Positions 7,508-16,219 of a stretch of 37,922 nt of DNA are shown in pieces. The translations under genes and the position numbers were made by a program. The stretch lies in NCBI GenBank assembly GCA_041685625.1, contig JAWLFJ010000028.1, forward strand, positions 1-37,922. Direction: 5' to 3'. Below the pieces are notes generated by a model that searched no databases, was not told the DNA's origin, and saw only the letters and a program-made list of their open reading frames with translations. Every line of letters starts with the position of its first letter. The first letter of the stretch is position 1. This DNA is from Albimonas sp041685625 (GTDB lineage: Bacteria > Pseudomonadota > Alphaproteobacteria > Rhodobacterales > Rhodobacteraceae).

Positions 7508-8559
7508 GCGCGCCGGCCGAGATGCCGGCGCCGGGCGGTCTCGGCGTCTTCGAGCGGTGGCTCTCGCTCTGGGTCGCGGGAGCGATCGTGGCGGGGGTGG
7601 CGCTCGGCTGGGCCCTGCCCGGCCTCTTCGGCGCGCTCGCCGGGCTCGAGGTCGCCTCGGTCAACCTCGTCGTCGCGGTGCTGATCTGGGCGATGGTGTT
7701 CCCGATGATGGTGGGGGTGGACTTCGCCTCCCTCGCCCATGTCGGGGACCGGCCGAAGGGCCTCATCGTCACGCTGGTCGTCAACTGGCTGGTGAAGCCC
7801 TTCACCATGGCGGCGCTCGGCGTCCTCTTCTTCCACCACGTCTTCGCCGGGCTGATCCCGCCGGAGGACGCCGACGCCTATCTCGCCGGGCTGATCCTGC
7901 TCGGCGCGGCGCCCTGCACCGCGATGGTCTTCGTCTGGTCGAACCTGACGCGGGGCGATCCGACCTACACGCTGGTGCAGGTGAGCCTGAACGACGCGAT
8001 CATGGTCTTCGCCTTCGCGCCGATCGTGGCGCTGCTGCTCGGCCTCACCGACATCGTGGTGCCGTGGGAGACGCTTCTGCTCTCGGTCGGCCTCTACATC
8101 GTGGTGCCGCTCACGGCGGGCCTGATCACGCGCGCCCGGCTGGTGCGCCGCGGCGGCGAGGCGGCGGTGGAGGCGTTCAAGGCGCGGGTGAAGCCGGCCT
8201 CCGTCATCGGGCTGATCGTCACGGTGACGCTGCTGTTCGGCTTCCAGGGCGAGACGATCCTCGACCGGCCGCTGGTGATCGGGCTGATCGCGGTTCCGCT
8301 GCTGATCCAGTCCTACGGCATCTTCGCCATCGCCTACGCCTCTGCGCGGGCCTGGCGCGTGCCGTTCGAGGTCGCGGCGCCCTGCGCGCTGATCGGCACC
8401 TCGAACTTCTTCGAACTCGCCGTCGCCGTCGCCATCAGCCTGTTCGGCCTCGGCTCGGGCGCCGCGCTGGCGACGGTGGTGGGGGTGCTGGTGGAGGTGC
8501 CGGTGATGCTGAGCCTCGTCGCCTTCGCCAACCGCACCCGCCACTGGTTCCCCGCCTGA
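7504..8559 (+). CDS. acr3: ACR3-family arsenite efflux permease
   Basis: Inner-membrane carrier (351 residues, about ten helices) that expels arsenite. The family's essential cysteine is present in GAAPCTAMVF, and FAFAPIVALLLG and GTSNFFELAVA are typical ACR3 segments. It starts with GTG inside the arsRC stop (GTGA at 7504-7507), indicating coupled translation; 13 bases separate it from the GAPDH gene. Function and family are clear. Confidence 0.93.
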   Translation: MSAPAEMPAPGGLGVFERWLSLWVAGAIVAGVALGWALPGLFGALAGLEVASVNLVVAVLIWAMVFPMMVGVDFASLAHVGDRPKGLIVTLVVNWLVKPFTMAALGVLFFHHVFAGLIPPEDADAYLAGLILLGAAPCTAMVFVWSNLTRGDPTYTLVQVSLNDAIMVFAFAPIVALLLGLTDIVVPWETLLLSVGLYIVVPLTAGLITRARLVRRGGEAAVEAFKARVKPASVIGLIVTVTLLFGFQGETILDRPLVIGLIAVPLLIQSYGIFAIAYASARAWRVPFEVAAPCALIGTSNFFELAVAVAISLFGLGSGAALATVVGVLVEVPVMLSLVAFANRTRHWFPA

Positions 8560-8572
8560 GAGGGAGGCGCCC

Positions 8573-9583
8573 ATGCCCCGCATCGCCGTCAACGGCCTCG
8601 GCCGGATCGGAAAGCTGCTGCTGCGCGCGTTGCACGAGGACGGCGCGCCGGGCGAGATCGTGCTTCTGAACGATCCCGCCGGCGATGCGGAGCAGCACGC
8701 GCTCCTGCTGGAGTTCGACACCGTGCACGGGCGCTGGCCGGCGCGCTTCGAGGCGGAGGACGGGGACCTGAGCGTCGACGGCCGACGGATGCGCTTCACG
8801 CAGGAACGGCGGATCGAGGATCTGCCGCTGGAGGCGCTCGGCGTCGACCTCGTCCTCGACTGCACCGGCGTCTTCAAGACGCCGGAGAAGCTCGCGCCCT
8901 ACTACGCGGCCGGGGTGCGCAAGGTCGTGGTCTCCGCCCCGGTCAAGGACGCCGCCGCGCTGAACCTCGTCTACGGCGTCAACCATCACCTCTACGACGG
9001 CACGCAGGACCTGGTGACGGCGGCGAGCTGCACCACCAACTGCCTCGCGCCGGTGGTGAAGGTGCTGCACGACGCCATCGGCATCCGCCACGGCTCCATC
9101 ACCACCATCCACGACGTCACCAACACGCAGACCATCGTCGACCGGCCGGCGAAGGACGCCCGGCGCGCCCGCTCCGCCCTCAACTCCCTGGTGCCGACGA
9201 CGACCGGTTCGGCCACCGCCATCGGCCTGATCTATCCCGACCTCGCCGGCCGCCTGAACGGGCACGCCGTGCGCGTGCCGCTGCTCAACGCCTCGCTCAC
9301 CGACTGCGTGTTCGAGATGGCGCGCGAGACCACGGCCGAGGAGCTGAACGCGCTCTTCGAGGCCGCCGCGAACGGCCCCCTCGCCGGCATCCTCGGCTTC
9401 GAGACGCGCCCCCTCGTCTCCGCCGACTACGTGAACGATCCGCGCTCGGCCATCGTCGACGCGCCCTCGACCATGGTCGTCGGCGGCACGCAGGCGAAGA
9501 TCTACGCCTGGTACGACAACGAATGGGGCTACGCCCGGCGCCTCGCCGACGTGGCGCGCCTGGTCGGGGAGCGCATGACGTGA
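8573..9583 (+). CDS. gap: Glyceraldehyde-3-phosphate dehydrogenase, arsenate-resistance type
   Basis: A 336-residue NAD-dependent dehydrogenase. The Rossmann start is VNGLGRIGK, the catalytic motif is SCTTNC with Cys153, and the C-terminal WYDNEWGYA is intact. Next to arsJ its known role is to use arsenate in place of phosphate and form 1-arseno-3-phosphoglycerate, which ArsJ exports; the context argues for this rather than central glycolysis. GGGAGGCGCC lies just before the ATG. Its stop codon overlaps the GTG of arsJ. Confidence 0.92.
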   Translation: MPRIAVNGLGRIGKLLLRALHEDGAPGEIVLLNDPAGDAEQHALLLEFDTVHGRWPARFEAEDGDLSVDGRRMRFTQERRIEDLPLEALGVDLVLDCTGVFKTPEKLAPYYAAGVRKVVVSAPVKDAAALNLVYGVNHHLYDGTQDLVTAASCTTNCLAPVVKVLHDAIGIRHGSITTIHDVTNTQTIVDRPAKDARRARSALNSLVPTTTGSATAIGLIYPDLAGRLNGHAVRVPLLNASLTDCVFEMARETTAEELNALFEAAANGPLAGILGFETRPLVSADYVNDPRSAIVDAPSTMVVGGTQAKIYAWYDNEWGYARRLADVARLVGERMT

Positions 9584-10881
9584 GCGCGCCGCGCCCGCTC
9601 GCCGCCTACGCCGCGGTGACGGCGGCCTACTGGGCCTTCATGCTCACCGACGGCGCGCTCAGGATGCTGGTGCTGCTGCATTTCCACACGCTCGGCTTCT
9701 CGCCGGTGCAGCTCGCCTATCTCTTCCTGCTCTACGAATTCGCCGGCATCGTCACCAACCTCTCGGCCGGCTGGATCGCGGCGCGCTTCGGGCTGACCTC
9801 GACGCTCCACGCCGGGCTTCTCCTCCAGATCGGGGCGCTGCTGGCGCTGGCGGCGCTCGATCCCGAATGGAGCCTCTGGGCCTCGGTCGCCTTCGTGATG
9901 GCGGTGCAGGGCGTCTCGGGCGTCGCCAAGGACCTCGCCAAGACCACCTCCAAGAGCGCGGTGAAGCTGCTGGCGCCCGCGGCCGAAGGCGCGCTCTTCC
10001 GCTGGACGGCGCTGCTCACCGGCTCGAAGAACGCGGTCAAGGGCGTCGGCTTCCTGATCGGCGCGGCCCTCCTCGCCACGGCGGGGTTCGAGGCGGCGGT
10101 GCTCGGCATGGCCGGCGCGCTGGCGCTGGTGCTGGCGGCGGTGGCGGCGCTGACGCCCGCGGGCCTGCCGGCCGGGCGCAAGGGCGCGCGCTTCCGCGAG
10201 GTCTTCTCCAAGAGCGCCGACGTGAACCGGCTGAGCGCGGCGCGGCTGTTCCTGTTCGGCGCGCGCGACGCCTGGTTCGTGGTCGGCGTGCCGATCTGGT
10301 TCCACTCGGTGCTTTCGGACGGCACGGCGGAGGGGAACCGCGCCGCCTTCTTCCAGACCGGCGTCTTCATGGCGGTCTGGATCATCGGCTACGGCGCGGT
10401 GCAGGCGGCGGCGCCGCGGCTCCTCCGCGGGCGCGCGCGCACCACGCGGGAGGCGGCGGGGCTGGCGCGGGGCTGGGTCGCGGCCCTCGTGCCGATCCCG
10501 GCCGCCCTCGCCCTCGCGGCCTGGACCGAGGCCGGCGCCGGTCCCGGCGCCGCGTGGCTGCAGGCGGCGGCGGGCCCGCATTGGCTGACGCCGGTGATGG
10601 TCGCCGGGCTCCTGCTGTTCGGCGCGGTCTTCGCGGTCAACAGCGCCCTGCACTCCTACCTGATCCTCGCCTTCAGCCAGGCCGAGCGGGTGACCATGGA
10701 CGTCGGCTTCTACTACATGTCGAACGCGGCGGGGCGCCTGCTCGGCACGCTGCTCTCGGGCCTGAGCTACCAGCTCGGGGGCCTGCCGGCCTGCCTCGCC
10801 GCCGCCGCGGTCATGGCGCTGGTCAGCCGGCTCTTCGCCGGGCGCCTCGCCGGCGGCGCCGGGGCGGCCGCGCCGGCCTGA
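9580..10881 (+). CDS. arsJ: ArsJ organoarsenical efflux protein (MFS)
   Basis: Major facilitator superfamily protein (433 residues, about twelve hydrophobic segments) that exports the unstable 1-arseno-3-phosphoglycerate made by the preceding GAPDH, giving arsenate resistance without reduction. The segments LTDGALRMLVLLHF and KDLAKTTSKSAVKLL are characteristic of ArsJ. The GTG start at 9580 sits inside the GAPDH stop (GTGA); the longer open frame from 9523 lies within the GAPDH gene. It is the last gene of the arsenic operon. Confidence 0.92.
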   Translation: MSAPRPLAAYAAVTAAYWAFMLTDGALRMLVLLHFHTLGFSPVQLAYLFLLYEFAGIVTNLSAGWIAARFGLTSTLHAGLLLQIGALLALAALDPEWSLWASVAFVMAVQGVSGVAKDLAKTTSKSAVKLLAPAAEGALFRWTALLTGSKNAVKGVGFLIGAALLATAGFEAAVLGMAGALALVLAAVAALTPAGLPAGRKGARFREVFSKSADVNRLSAARLFLFGARDAWFVVGVPIWFHSVLSDGTAEGNRAAFFQTGVFMAVWIIGYGAVQAAAPRLLRGRARTTREAAGLARGWVAALVPIPAALALAAWTEAGAGPGAAWLQAAAGPHWLTPVMVAGLLLFGAVFAVNSALHSYLILAFSQAERVTMDVGFYYMSNAAGRLLGTLLSGLSYQLGGLPACLAAAAVMALVSRLFAGRLAGGAGAAAPA

Positions 10882-10901
10882 GCGGCGCACCCCGCGCGGC
10901 G

Positions 10902-10926
10902 CCGGGGAAGGCGGGACCGTCCCCGG
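10902..10926 (+). terminator. Candidate terminator after arsJ
   Basis: CCGGGGA at 10902-10908 pairs with TCCCCGG at 10920-10926 (7-bp stem, 11-base loop), 20 bases after the arsJ stop. No T-run follows. Position at the operon end is the main support. Confidence 0.4.
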
Positions 10927-11058
10927 CCCGGCGGCGCGACGGGGTCGCGATCGCGGCGCGCGGCCCGCCATCGGTCCCTGCGGGCTTGCGGACCCGCGCC
11001 GCACCGGCCATGTCAGCCGATCGGGGACCGCCCCCCGCAGTCCTTCGAAGGTATCGCC

Positions 11059-12741
11059 ATGTCCGACGACGCGCAGCGCGTTCCGCCCCCCCTCGCCTCC
11101 GCGCTGCAGGAGCGCGGCTACGGCGTCCTCACCCCCGTCCAGGAGGCGGTCCTCGCGCCGGAGATCGCCGGGCGCGACGCGCTGGTCTCGGCCCGCACCG
11201 GCTCCGGCAAGACCGTCGCCTTCGGCCTCGCCATGGCGCCGGAGCTGCTGGCCGGCGCCGAGCGGCTCGGCCGGGCCGAGGCGCCGCTCGGCCTCGTCGT
11301 CGCGCCGACGCGCGAGCTGGCGCTGCAGGTGCGGCGCGAGCTCGAATGGCTCTACGCCCCGGCGGGCGGGATCCTCGCCTCCTGCGTCGGGGGCATGGAC
11401 CCGAAGGCCGAGCGCCGGGCCCTGCAGCGCGGCGCGCATCTCGTCATCGGCACCCCGGGGCGCCTGCGCGACCACATCGAGCGGCGCGCGCTCGACATGA
11501 CGGCGCTGCGGACGGTCGTGCTCGACGAGGCCGACGAGATGCTCGACCTCGGCTTCCGCGAGGACCTCGAGTTCATCCTCTCCGCCGCGCCCGAGACGCG
11601 CCGCACGCTGCTGTTCTCGGCCACCGTGCCGAAGGCCATCGCCGCCCTCGCCGCGCGCTTCCAGCGGGACGCGGCGCGCCTCTCCACGGTCGAGGAGCGG
11701 CGCGCCCACGCCGACATCGAGTATCGCGCCTACGCCGTCGCGGCGAACGACCGCGACAACGCCGTCTACAACCTGCTGCGCTTCCACGACGCCGAAAGCG
11801 CGCTGGTGTTCTGCTCCACCCGCGCCGCGGCGGCGCATCTGGCGGCGCGCTTCGCCAACCGCGGCCTGCCGGTGGTGGCGCTCTCGGGCGAACTGAGCCA
11901 GAGCGAGCGCACCCACGCCCTGCAGGCGATGCGCGACGGGCGCGCGCGGGTCTGCGTCGCCACCGACGTCGCGGCGCGCGGCATCGACCTGCCGGGCCTC
12001 GACCTCGTGATCCACGCCGACCTGCCGACCAACTCGGAGACCCTGCTGCACCGCAGCGGGCGCACCGGGCGCGCCGGGCGCAAGGGCGTCTGCGCCCTGA
12101 TCGTGCCGCAGCGCGCGCGCCGCAAGGCCGAGCGGCTGCTCTCCGGCGCCGGCGTCAGCGCGGTCTGGGCGAACCCGCCCGGCCCGGCGGAGATCCTGGC
12201 GCAGGACGACGTGCGCATCCTCGAGGACCCGGCGCTGGCCGATCCGGTGGCCGAGGACGAGGCCGGCATGGTCTCGGCGCTCCTCGACCGGCACGGCGCC
12301 GAGCGCGTCGCCGCGGCGTTCCTGCGCCGCCTCCGCGCCGGCATGGCCGCGCCGGAGGAGCTCACCGATCCCGCCGAGGCCGCCGCGCCGCGCGCGCCGC
12401 GCGAGGCCTTCGGGCCGAGCGTCTGGTTCGAGCTCTCGGTCGGTCGCCGCGAGCGGGCGGAGCCGCGCTGGCTGCTGCCGATGATCCTCGGCGCCGGCGG
12501 GCTCGACCGCGGCGACGTCGGCGCCATCCGCGTCGGCGAGACGAGCACTCACGTCCAGATCGCGGCGGGCAAGGCCGACGCGTTCCTGCAGTCCATCGCC
12601 CCGGGCCGGACGCTGGAGAAGGGCGTGACCGTCACGCCGTCCGAGGCGCCGCCGCCCGCCCCCGCGCGGCCCGGCAAGCCGAGGCGGCCGGGCCCGGGCG
12701 CGAGGCCCGCCCGCAAGGGCCGCGCCGACGGCAGGCGCTGA
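11059..12741 (+). CDS. DEAD-box RNA helicase, DbpA-like
   Basis: A 560-residue ATP-dependent RNA helicase. Motif I is ARTGSGKT, Ia PTRELALQ, II DEADEM, III SAT, and VI HRSGRTGRAGRKG. After the two RecA-like domains (about residues 1-370) a DbpA-type RNA-binding domain is recognisable near residues 465-525 (RWLLPMILGAGGLDRGDVG and following), and the tail is Pro/Arg/Lys-rich and basic. DbpA-like helicases act in 50S ribosome assembly. GAAGG sits 7 bases before the ATG. It has its own 177-base upstream gap and looks unrelated to the flanking arsenic and cyanophycin genes. Confidence 0.9.
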   Translation: MSDDAQRVPPPLASALQERGYGVLTPVQEAVLAPEIAGRDALVSARTGSGKTVAFGLAMAPELLAGAERLGRAEAPLGLVVAPTRELALQVRRELEWLYAPAGGILASCVGGMDPKAERRALQRGAHLVIGTPGRLRDHIERRALDMTALRTVVLDEADEMLDLGFREDLEFILSAAPETRRTLLFSATVPKAIAALAARFQRDAARLSTVEERRAHADIEYRAYAVAANDRDNAVYNLLRFHDAESALVFCSTRAAAAHLAARFANRGLPVVALSGELSQSERTHALQAMRDGRARVCVATDVAARGIDLPGLDLVIHADLPTNSETLLHRSGRTGRAGRKGVCALIVPQRARRKAERLLSGAGVSAVWANPPGPAEILAQDDVRILEDPALADPVAEDEAGMVSALLDRHGAERVAAAFLRRLRAGMAAPEELTDPAEAAAPRAPREAFGPSVWFELSVGRRERAEPRWLLPMILGAGGLDRGDVGAIRVGETSTHVQIAAGKADAFLQSIAPGRTLEKGVTVTPSEAPPPAPARPGKPRRPGPGARPARKGRADGRR

Positions 12742-12972
12742 GGCCCGGCCGCCGCCGAAAGGCGTCCCGTCGGCCGACCTCGTGGACATCCGGCCGCTTT
12801 GCGGGGAGAGTGGGCCCGATGGCGAGACCGGCGATCCCGAGCCCGCGCGAGGCCCGGCCACGGCGCGGCGCCCCGCCGCGCGCGCCCGGCGGAGACGCGC
12901 CCCCGCCCGCTCGTCCGACACCGCCGCACGGCGCCGCCGACGCCCCGGCCGCACGACAACAGGAGTGCATGC
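12742..12972 (+). promoter_or_regulatory. Intergenic region before the M24 hydrolase gene
   Basis: A 231-base GC-rich gap. The only clear signal is AGGAG at 12961-12965, 7 bases before ATG 12973. No promoter, hairpin or operator stands out. Confidence 0.4.
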
Positions 12973-14169
12973 ATGTCGTTCATGACCCACGAGCACCCGA
13001 GCTTCACGCATGACGAATACGCGCGTCGCATCGCCAAGACGCGCGACGCGATGGAGAAGCGCGGCATCGACCTGCTGGTGGTGAGCGACCCGTCGAACAT
13101 GGCCTGGCTGACCGGCTACGACGGCTGGTCGTTCTACGTCTTCCAGTTCGTCCTGCTGACCATGGAGGGCGATCCGATCTGGGTCGGCCGCATGCAGGAC
13201 ACCCACGGGGCCTACCGCACCGTGTTCATGGACGACGACCACGTCATCGGCTACCCGGACCACTTCGTGCAGAGCCCGGAGATCCACCCCGCCGACTTCC
13301 TCACCCGCGTGATCGTGGAGAAGGGCTGGGACCGCGGCAGCATCGGCGTAGAATCCGACAACTACTGGTACTCGGCGCGCTGCGACGCGCTGCTGCGCCA
13401 GCATCTCGCCAACGCGACCTTCGTCGACGCGACCGGCCTCGTGAACTGGCAGCGCGCGGTCAAGTCGGATCAGGAGCTGCGCTACATGCGCGTCGCCGCC
13501 AAGATCGTCGAGCGCATGCACCGGCGCATCTTCGAGGTGGTCGAACCCGGCATGCGCAAATGCGATCTGGTGGCGGAGATCTACGGCGCGGGCCTGCGCT
13601 ACGATCCGGAGATCGGCGCCGGCGGCGACTACCCGGCCATCGTCCCGCTGCTCCCCTCGGGCAAGGACGCCTCGGCCCCGCATCTCACCTGGGACGACCG
13701 GCCGATGCAGAAGGACGAGGGCACCTTCTTCGAGATCGCCGGCGCCTTCCGCCGCTATCACTGCCCGCTGTCGCGCACGATCTTCCTCGGCAAGCCGACC
13801 CAGATCTACCGCGACGCGGAGACGGCGACGCTCGCCGGCATGGAGGCGGGGCTCGAGGCGGCCAGGCCCGGAAACACCTGCGAGGACATCGCCAACGCCT
13901 TCTTCCGCGAACTCGGCCTGCACGGCTTCGAGAAGGACAACCGCGCCGGGTATCCGATCGGCCTCAGCTACCCCCCCGACTGGGGCGAGCGCACCATGTC
14001 GATCCGCAAGGGCGACATGACGGTGCTGGAGGAAGGCATGACCTTCCACTTCATGAGCGGCCTCTGGCTCGAGGAGATGGGCATCGAGATCACCGAGAGC
14101 TTCGTGATCGGCGCCGACGGGGCCGAGTGCTTCACCACCTTCCCGCGCAAGCTGCTGGTCAAGGACTGA
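12973..14169 (+). CDS. M24-family hydrolase without metal site, ectoine hydrolase (DoeA/EutD)-like
   Basis: A 398-residue creatinase/aminopeptidase-fold protein. The segments TGYDGWSFYV, VDATGLVNWQRAVKS, SAPHLTWD, FFEIAGAFRRYH and GYPIGLSYPPDWGERTMS match what I remember of DoeA/EutD ectoine hydrolases. The usual M24 metal ligands are largely gone: the first Asp is Glu254, the second Asp is Pro265, the His is Tyr327 and the first Glu is Met361. DoeA is reported to open the ectoine ring without metal. No doeB/eutE deacetylase or ectoine transporter is adjacent, so another cyclic or amide substrate is possible. A simple Xaa-Pro aminopeptidase is unlikely given the lost ligands. Confidence 0.75.
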   Translation: MSFMTHEHPSFTHDEYARRIAKTRDAMEKRGIDLLVVSDPSNMAWLTGYDGWSFYVFQFVLLTMEGDPIWVGRMQDTHGAYRTVFMDDDHVIGYPDHFVQSPEIHPADFLTRVIVEKGWDRGSIGVESDNYWYSARCDALLRQHLANATFVDATGLVNWQRAVKSDQELRYMRVAAKIVERMHRRIFEVVEPGMRKCDLVAEIYGAGLRYDPEIGAGGDYPAIVPLLPSGKDASAPHLTWDDRPMQKDEGTFFEIAGAFRRYHCPLSRTIFLGKPTQIYRDAETATLAGMEAGLEAARPGNTCEDIANAFFRELGLHGFEKDNRAGYPIGLSYPPDWGERTMSIRKGDMTVLEEGMTFHFMSGLWLEEMGIEITESFVIGADGAECFTTFPRKLLVKD

Positions 14170-14260
14170 CGCCCTCGCCCGAAGGCCGCGGTCCGTCGCG
14201 ATCGTCGGGCGCCGCAGACCGGCCGCTCCGTCGGGCCGCGCCGCGGCCGGGCCGGCGGCG

Positions 14261-15181
14261 TCAGTAGATGGCCGTCGCCCGGTCGATCCCCTCCCGGACC
14301 CAAGCGCGATACATCCCCTCGCAGTTGAAGGGCGCCGCGATCCGCCCCTCGGCGTCGACCGCGACCAGCCCGCCCGATCCGCCGATCGCGGTCAGCTCGC
14401 CCCGCACCACCCGGTCGGCCGCCTCCGCGAGCGTCAGGCCCGCGAGGCGCATCAGCGCGTCGATCTCGTGCGCGACGCAGAGGCGGATGAACGCCTCGCC
14501 GTCGCCGGTGGCGGAGACGGCGCAGCTGCGGTCGTCGGCGAGGGTGCCCGCCCCGATCACCGGGCTGTCGCCGACCCGTCCCGGCCGCTTCGCCGTCATG
14601 CCCCCGGTGGAGGTCGCCGCCGCGAGCCCGCCCGCGCGGTCCCGCGCCACCGCGCCCACCGTGCCGTGACGGCGCGAGGGATCGTCGTCGAGGGCGCCTT
14701 CGGCCTCCATCCGCAGGGTCTCCTGCAGGGCCTCGTGGCGCTCCGCGGTGAAGAACCAGTCCTCCCCCGCCTCCTCGATCCCCGCCTCCCGGCCGAGGCG
14801 CAGCGCCCCCTCGCCGATCATCAGGACGTGCGGGCTGCGCTCCATCACGCAGCGCGCCAGCAGCACCGGATTGCGCGGCCCGAACACGCCGGCGACGCAG
14901 CCCGCGCGCCGGTCGCGCCCGACCATCACGGCCGCGTCCATCTCCTGGCGCCCGTCGCGGGTGAACACCGCCCCCCGACCGGCGTTGAACAGCGGCTCGT
15001 CCTCCAGCGTGCAGACCGTCGCGACGACGGCGTCGAGGGCGGAGCCGTCCGCCGCGAGCACGGCCTCGCCGGCGGCGAGGGCGCGGTCGAGCGCGGCGCG
15101 GGCCGCGGCCTCGCGGTCCGGGGTCATGCGGCCGGCGGGCAGGACGCCGGCGCCGCCGTGCAGGGCGAGGCTGTAGCCCAT
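14261..15181 (-). CDS. iaaA: Isoaspartyl peptidase / L-asparaginase (Ntn hydrolase)
   Basis: Plant-type asparaginase of about 306 residues. It cleaves beta-aspartyl dipeptides and, less well, asparagine. LALHGGAG opens the fold, FNAGRGAVF follows, and HGTVGAVA holds the autoprocessing Thr (178 counted from the ATG at 15193; 174 from the start chosen here), which becomes the N-terminal nucleophile after self-cleavage. I chose ATG 15181 because GGAGG lies 5 bases before it. It is divergent from the cyanophycinase gene, and beta-Asp-Arg, the cyanophycinase product, is a natural substrate for this family, so a role in the last step of cyanophycin breakdown is likely (inference). Confidence 0.88.
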   Translation of the reverse strand: MGYSLALHGGAGVLPAGRMTPDREAAARAALDRALAAGEAVLAADGSALDAVVATVCTLEDEPLFNAGRGAVFTRDGRQEMDAAVMVGRDRRAGCVAGVFGPRNPVLLARCVMERSPHVLMIGEGALRLGREAGIEEAGEDWFFTAERHEALQETLRMEAEGALDDDPSRRHGTVGAVARDRAGGLAAATSTGGMTAKRPGRVGDSPVIGAGTLADDRSCAVSATGDGEAFIRLCVAHEIDALMRLAGLTLAEAADRVVRGELTAIGGSGGLVAVDAEGRIAAPFNCEGMYRAWVREGIDRATAIY

Positions 15182-15370
15182 CGGAGCCTCCATCGTCCGG
15201 GGTCGCCGCGCCGCGGATGCGCCGGGCGATCGCCCTCGATACGGCCCCGTCCGATGGCAGGTGCGCGCCGGCGGGTCAATCGGCCGCGGAGGCGGAGGGG
15301 GCGATCACGCGGCTGGTCCCGCGGCCGGGCGCACTATATGACGGGGCTTGCATGAACGGAGGCCAAACGC
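15182..15370. promoter_or_regulatory. Divergent promoter region of the cyanophycin locus
   Basis: A 189-base gap between the isoaspartyl peptidase gene and cphB. TATATG at 15335-15340 is the only AT-rich -10-like element in the region, but no matching -35 is obvious. GGAGG at 15358-15362 lies 8 bases before the GTG start of cphB. Confidence 0.4.
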
Positions 15371-16219
15371 GTGCAGATGCCGTCAAAGGGGCCGCTCGTC
15401 GCCATCGGCGGGGCGGAGGACAAGTCGCGGGAAGCGGCGATCCTGAAGCGCGTGGTGGCGCTCTCGGGCGTCGCGGGGCCCGTCATCGCCGTGATCACGA
15501 CCGCGAGCGCGATCCCCGACGACGTCTTCGAGGGCTACGAGGCCGCGTTCTCCGGCCTCGGCGCGTCCGAGATCGAACACGTCCGCGTGCGCGACCGCCA
15601 GCACGCCGGGGACGACCGCTTCCTCGACATGATCCGCCGCGCCGACGTGATCTTCATCTCCGGCGGCGACCAGATGCGTCTGACCAACATCTTCGGCGGC
15701 TCGCCGACGCTCGAGGCGATCCGCCGGCGGCACGCCGAGGGCGCGGTCGTCGCGGGCACCAGCGCCGGCGCCGCCTGCCAGTCCTCCACCATGGTCTACG
15801 GCGGCCCCGCCGACGACAGCCTGCGCAAGGGCGCGGTGAAGATGACCGCGGGCTTCGGGCTCGTCGACGGCGTCATCATCGACACCCACTTCCTCGAACG
15901 CGGGCGCTTCTCGCGGCTGATGGAGGTCGGCGCGACCAATCCCGAGTATATCGGCGTCGGTATCGGAGAGGATGCGGCGGTGCTGTTCGAAGACAAGCTG
16001 ATCCACGCCTTCGGGCCCGGTCACGTGATCATCGTTGACAGCTCGAAGATTACGGGGTCGAATGTGTTCGATCTCGCCGACGGCGAGGCCGTGACGGTTC
16101 ACAACGTCACGATGCATGCGCTGGTCGAGGGGTACGCCTACAGCCTGAGCGACCGGCAGGTCCTCGGGCCGGACGAGCTCGAGGCGAGAAGCCTGGAGCC
16201 GACGATTGCGTATACTTGA
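15371..16219 (+). CDS. cphB: Cyanophycinase
   Basis: Peptidase S51 enzyme (282 residues) that hydrolyses cyanophycin to beta-Asp-Arg dipeptides. The nucleophile elbow GTSAGAA carries Ser131; His173 (DTHFLERGR) and Glu200 (GIGEDAA) sit one residue from the triad positions I recall for Synechocystis CphB (Ser132, His174, Glu201). There is no signal peptide, so it is the intracellular form. GTG 15371 has GGAGG 8 bases upstream; ATG 15377 is the alternative. Its last 14 bases overlap the start of cphA, so breakdown and synthesis genes are co-translated. Confidence 0.95.
   Translation: MQMPSKGPLVAIGGAEDKSREAAILKRVVALSGVAGPVIAVITTASAIPDDVFEGYEAAFSGLGASEIEHVRVRDRQHAGDDRFLDMIRRADVIFISGGDQMRLTNIFGGSPTLEAIRRRHAEGAVVAGTSAGAACQSSTMVYGGPADDSLRKGAVKMTAGFGLVDGVIIDTHFLERGRFSRLMEVGATNPEYIGVGIGEDAAVLFEDKLIHAFGPGHVIIVDSSKITGSNVFDLADGEAVTVHNVTMHALVEGYAYSLSDRQVLGPDELEARSLEPTIAYT

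Noticed and set aside
5242..8559. One long plus-strand frame spanning the ATP-grasp, arsRC and acr3 region
   Set aside because: Only its last third (from GTG 7504) is a real gene, acr3; the rest is low-complexity Arg/Pro text over other genes.
9529..14049. A 1506-codon open frame on the minus strand
   Set aside because: It is antisense to arsJ, the helicase and the M24 gene, is rich in Arg, Ala and Gly, and has no domain. It is a shadow of GC-rich coding sequence.
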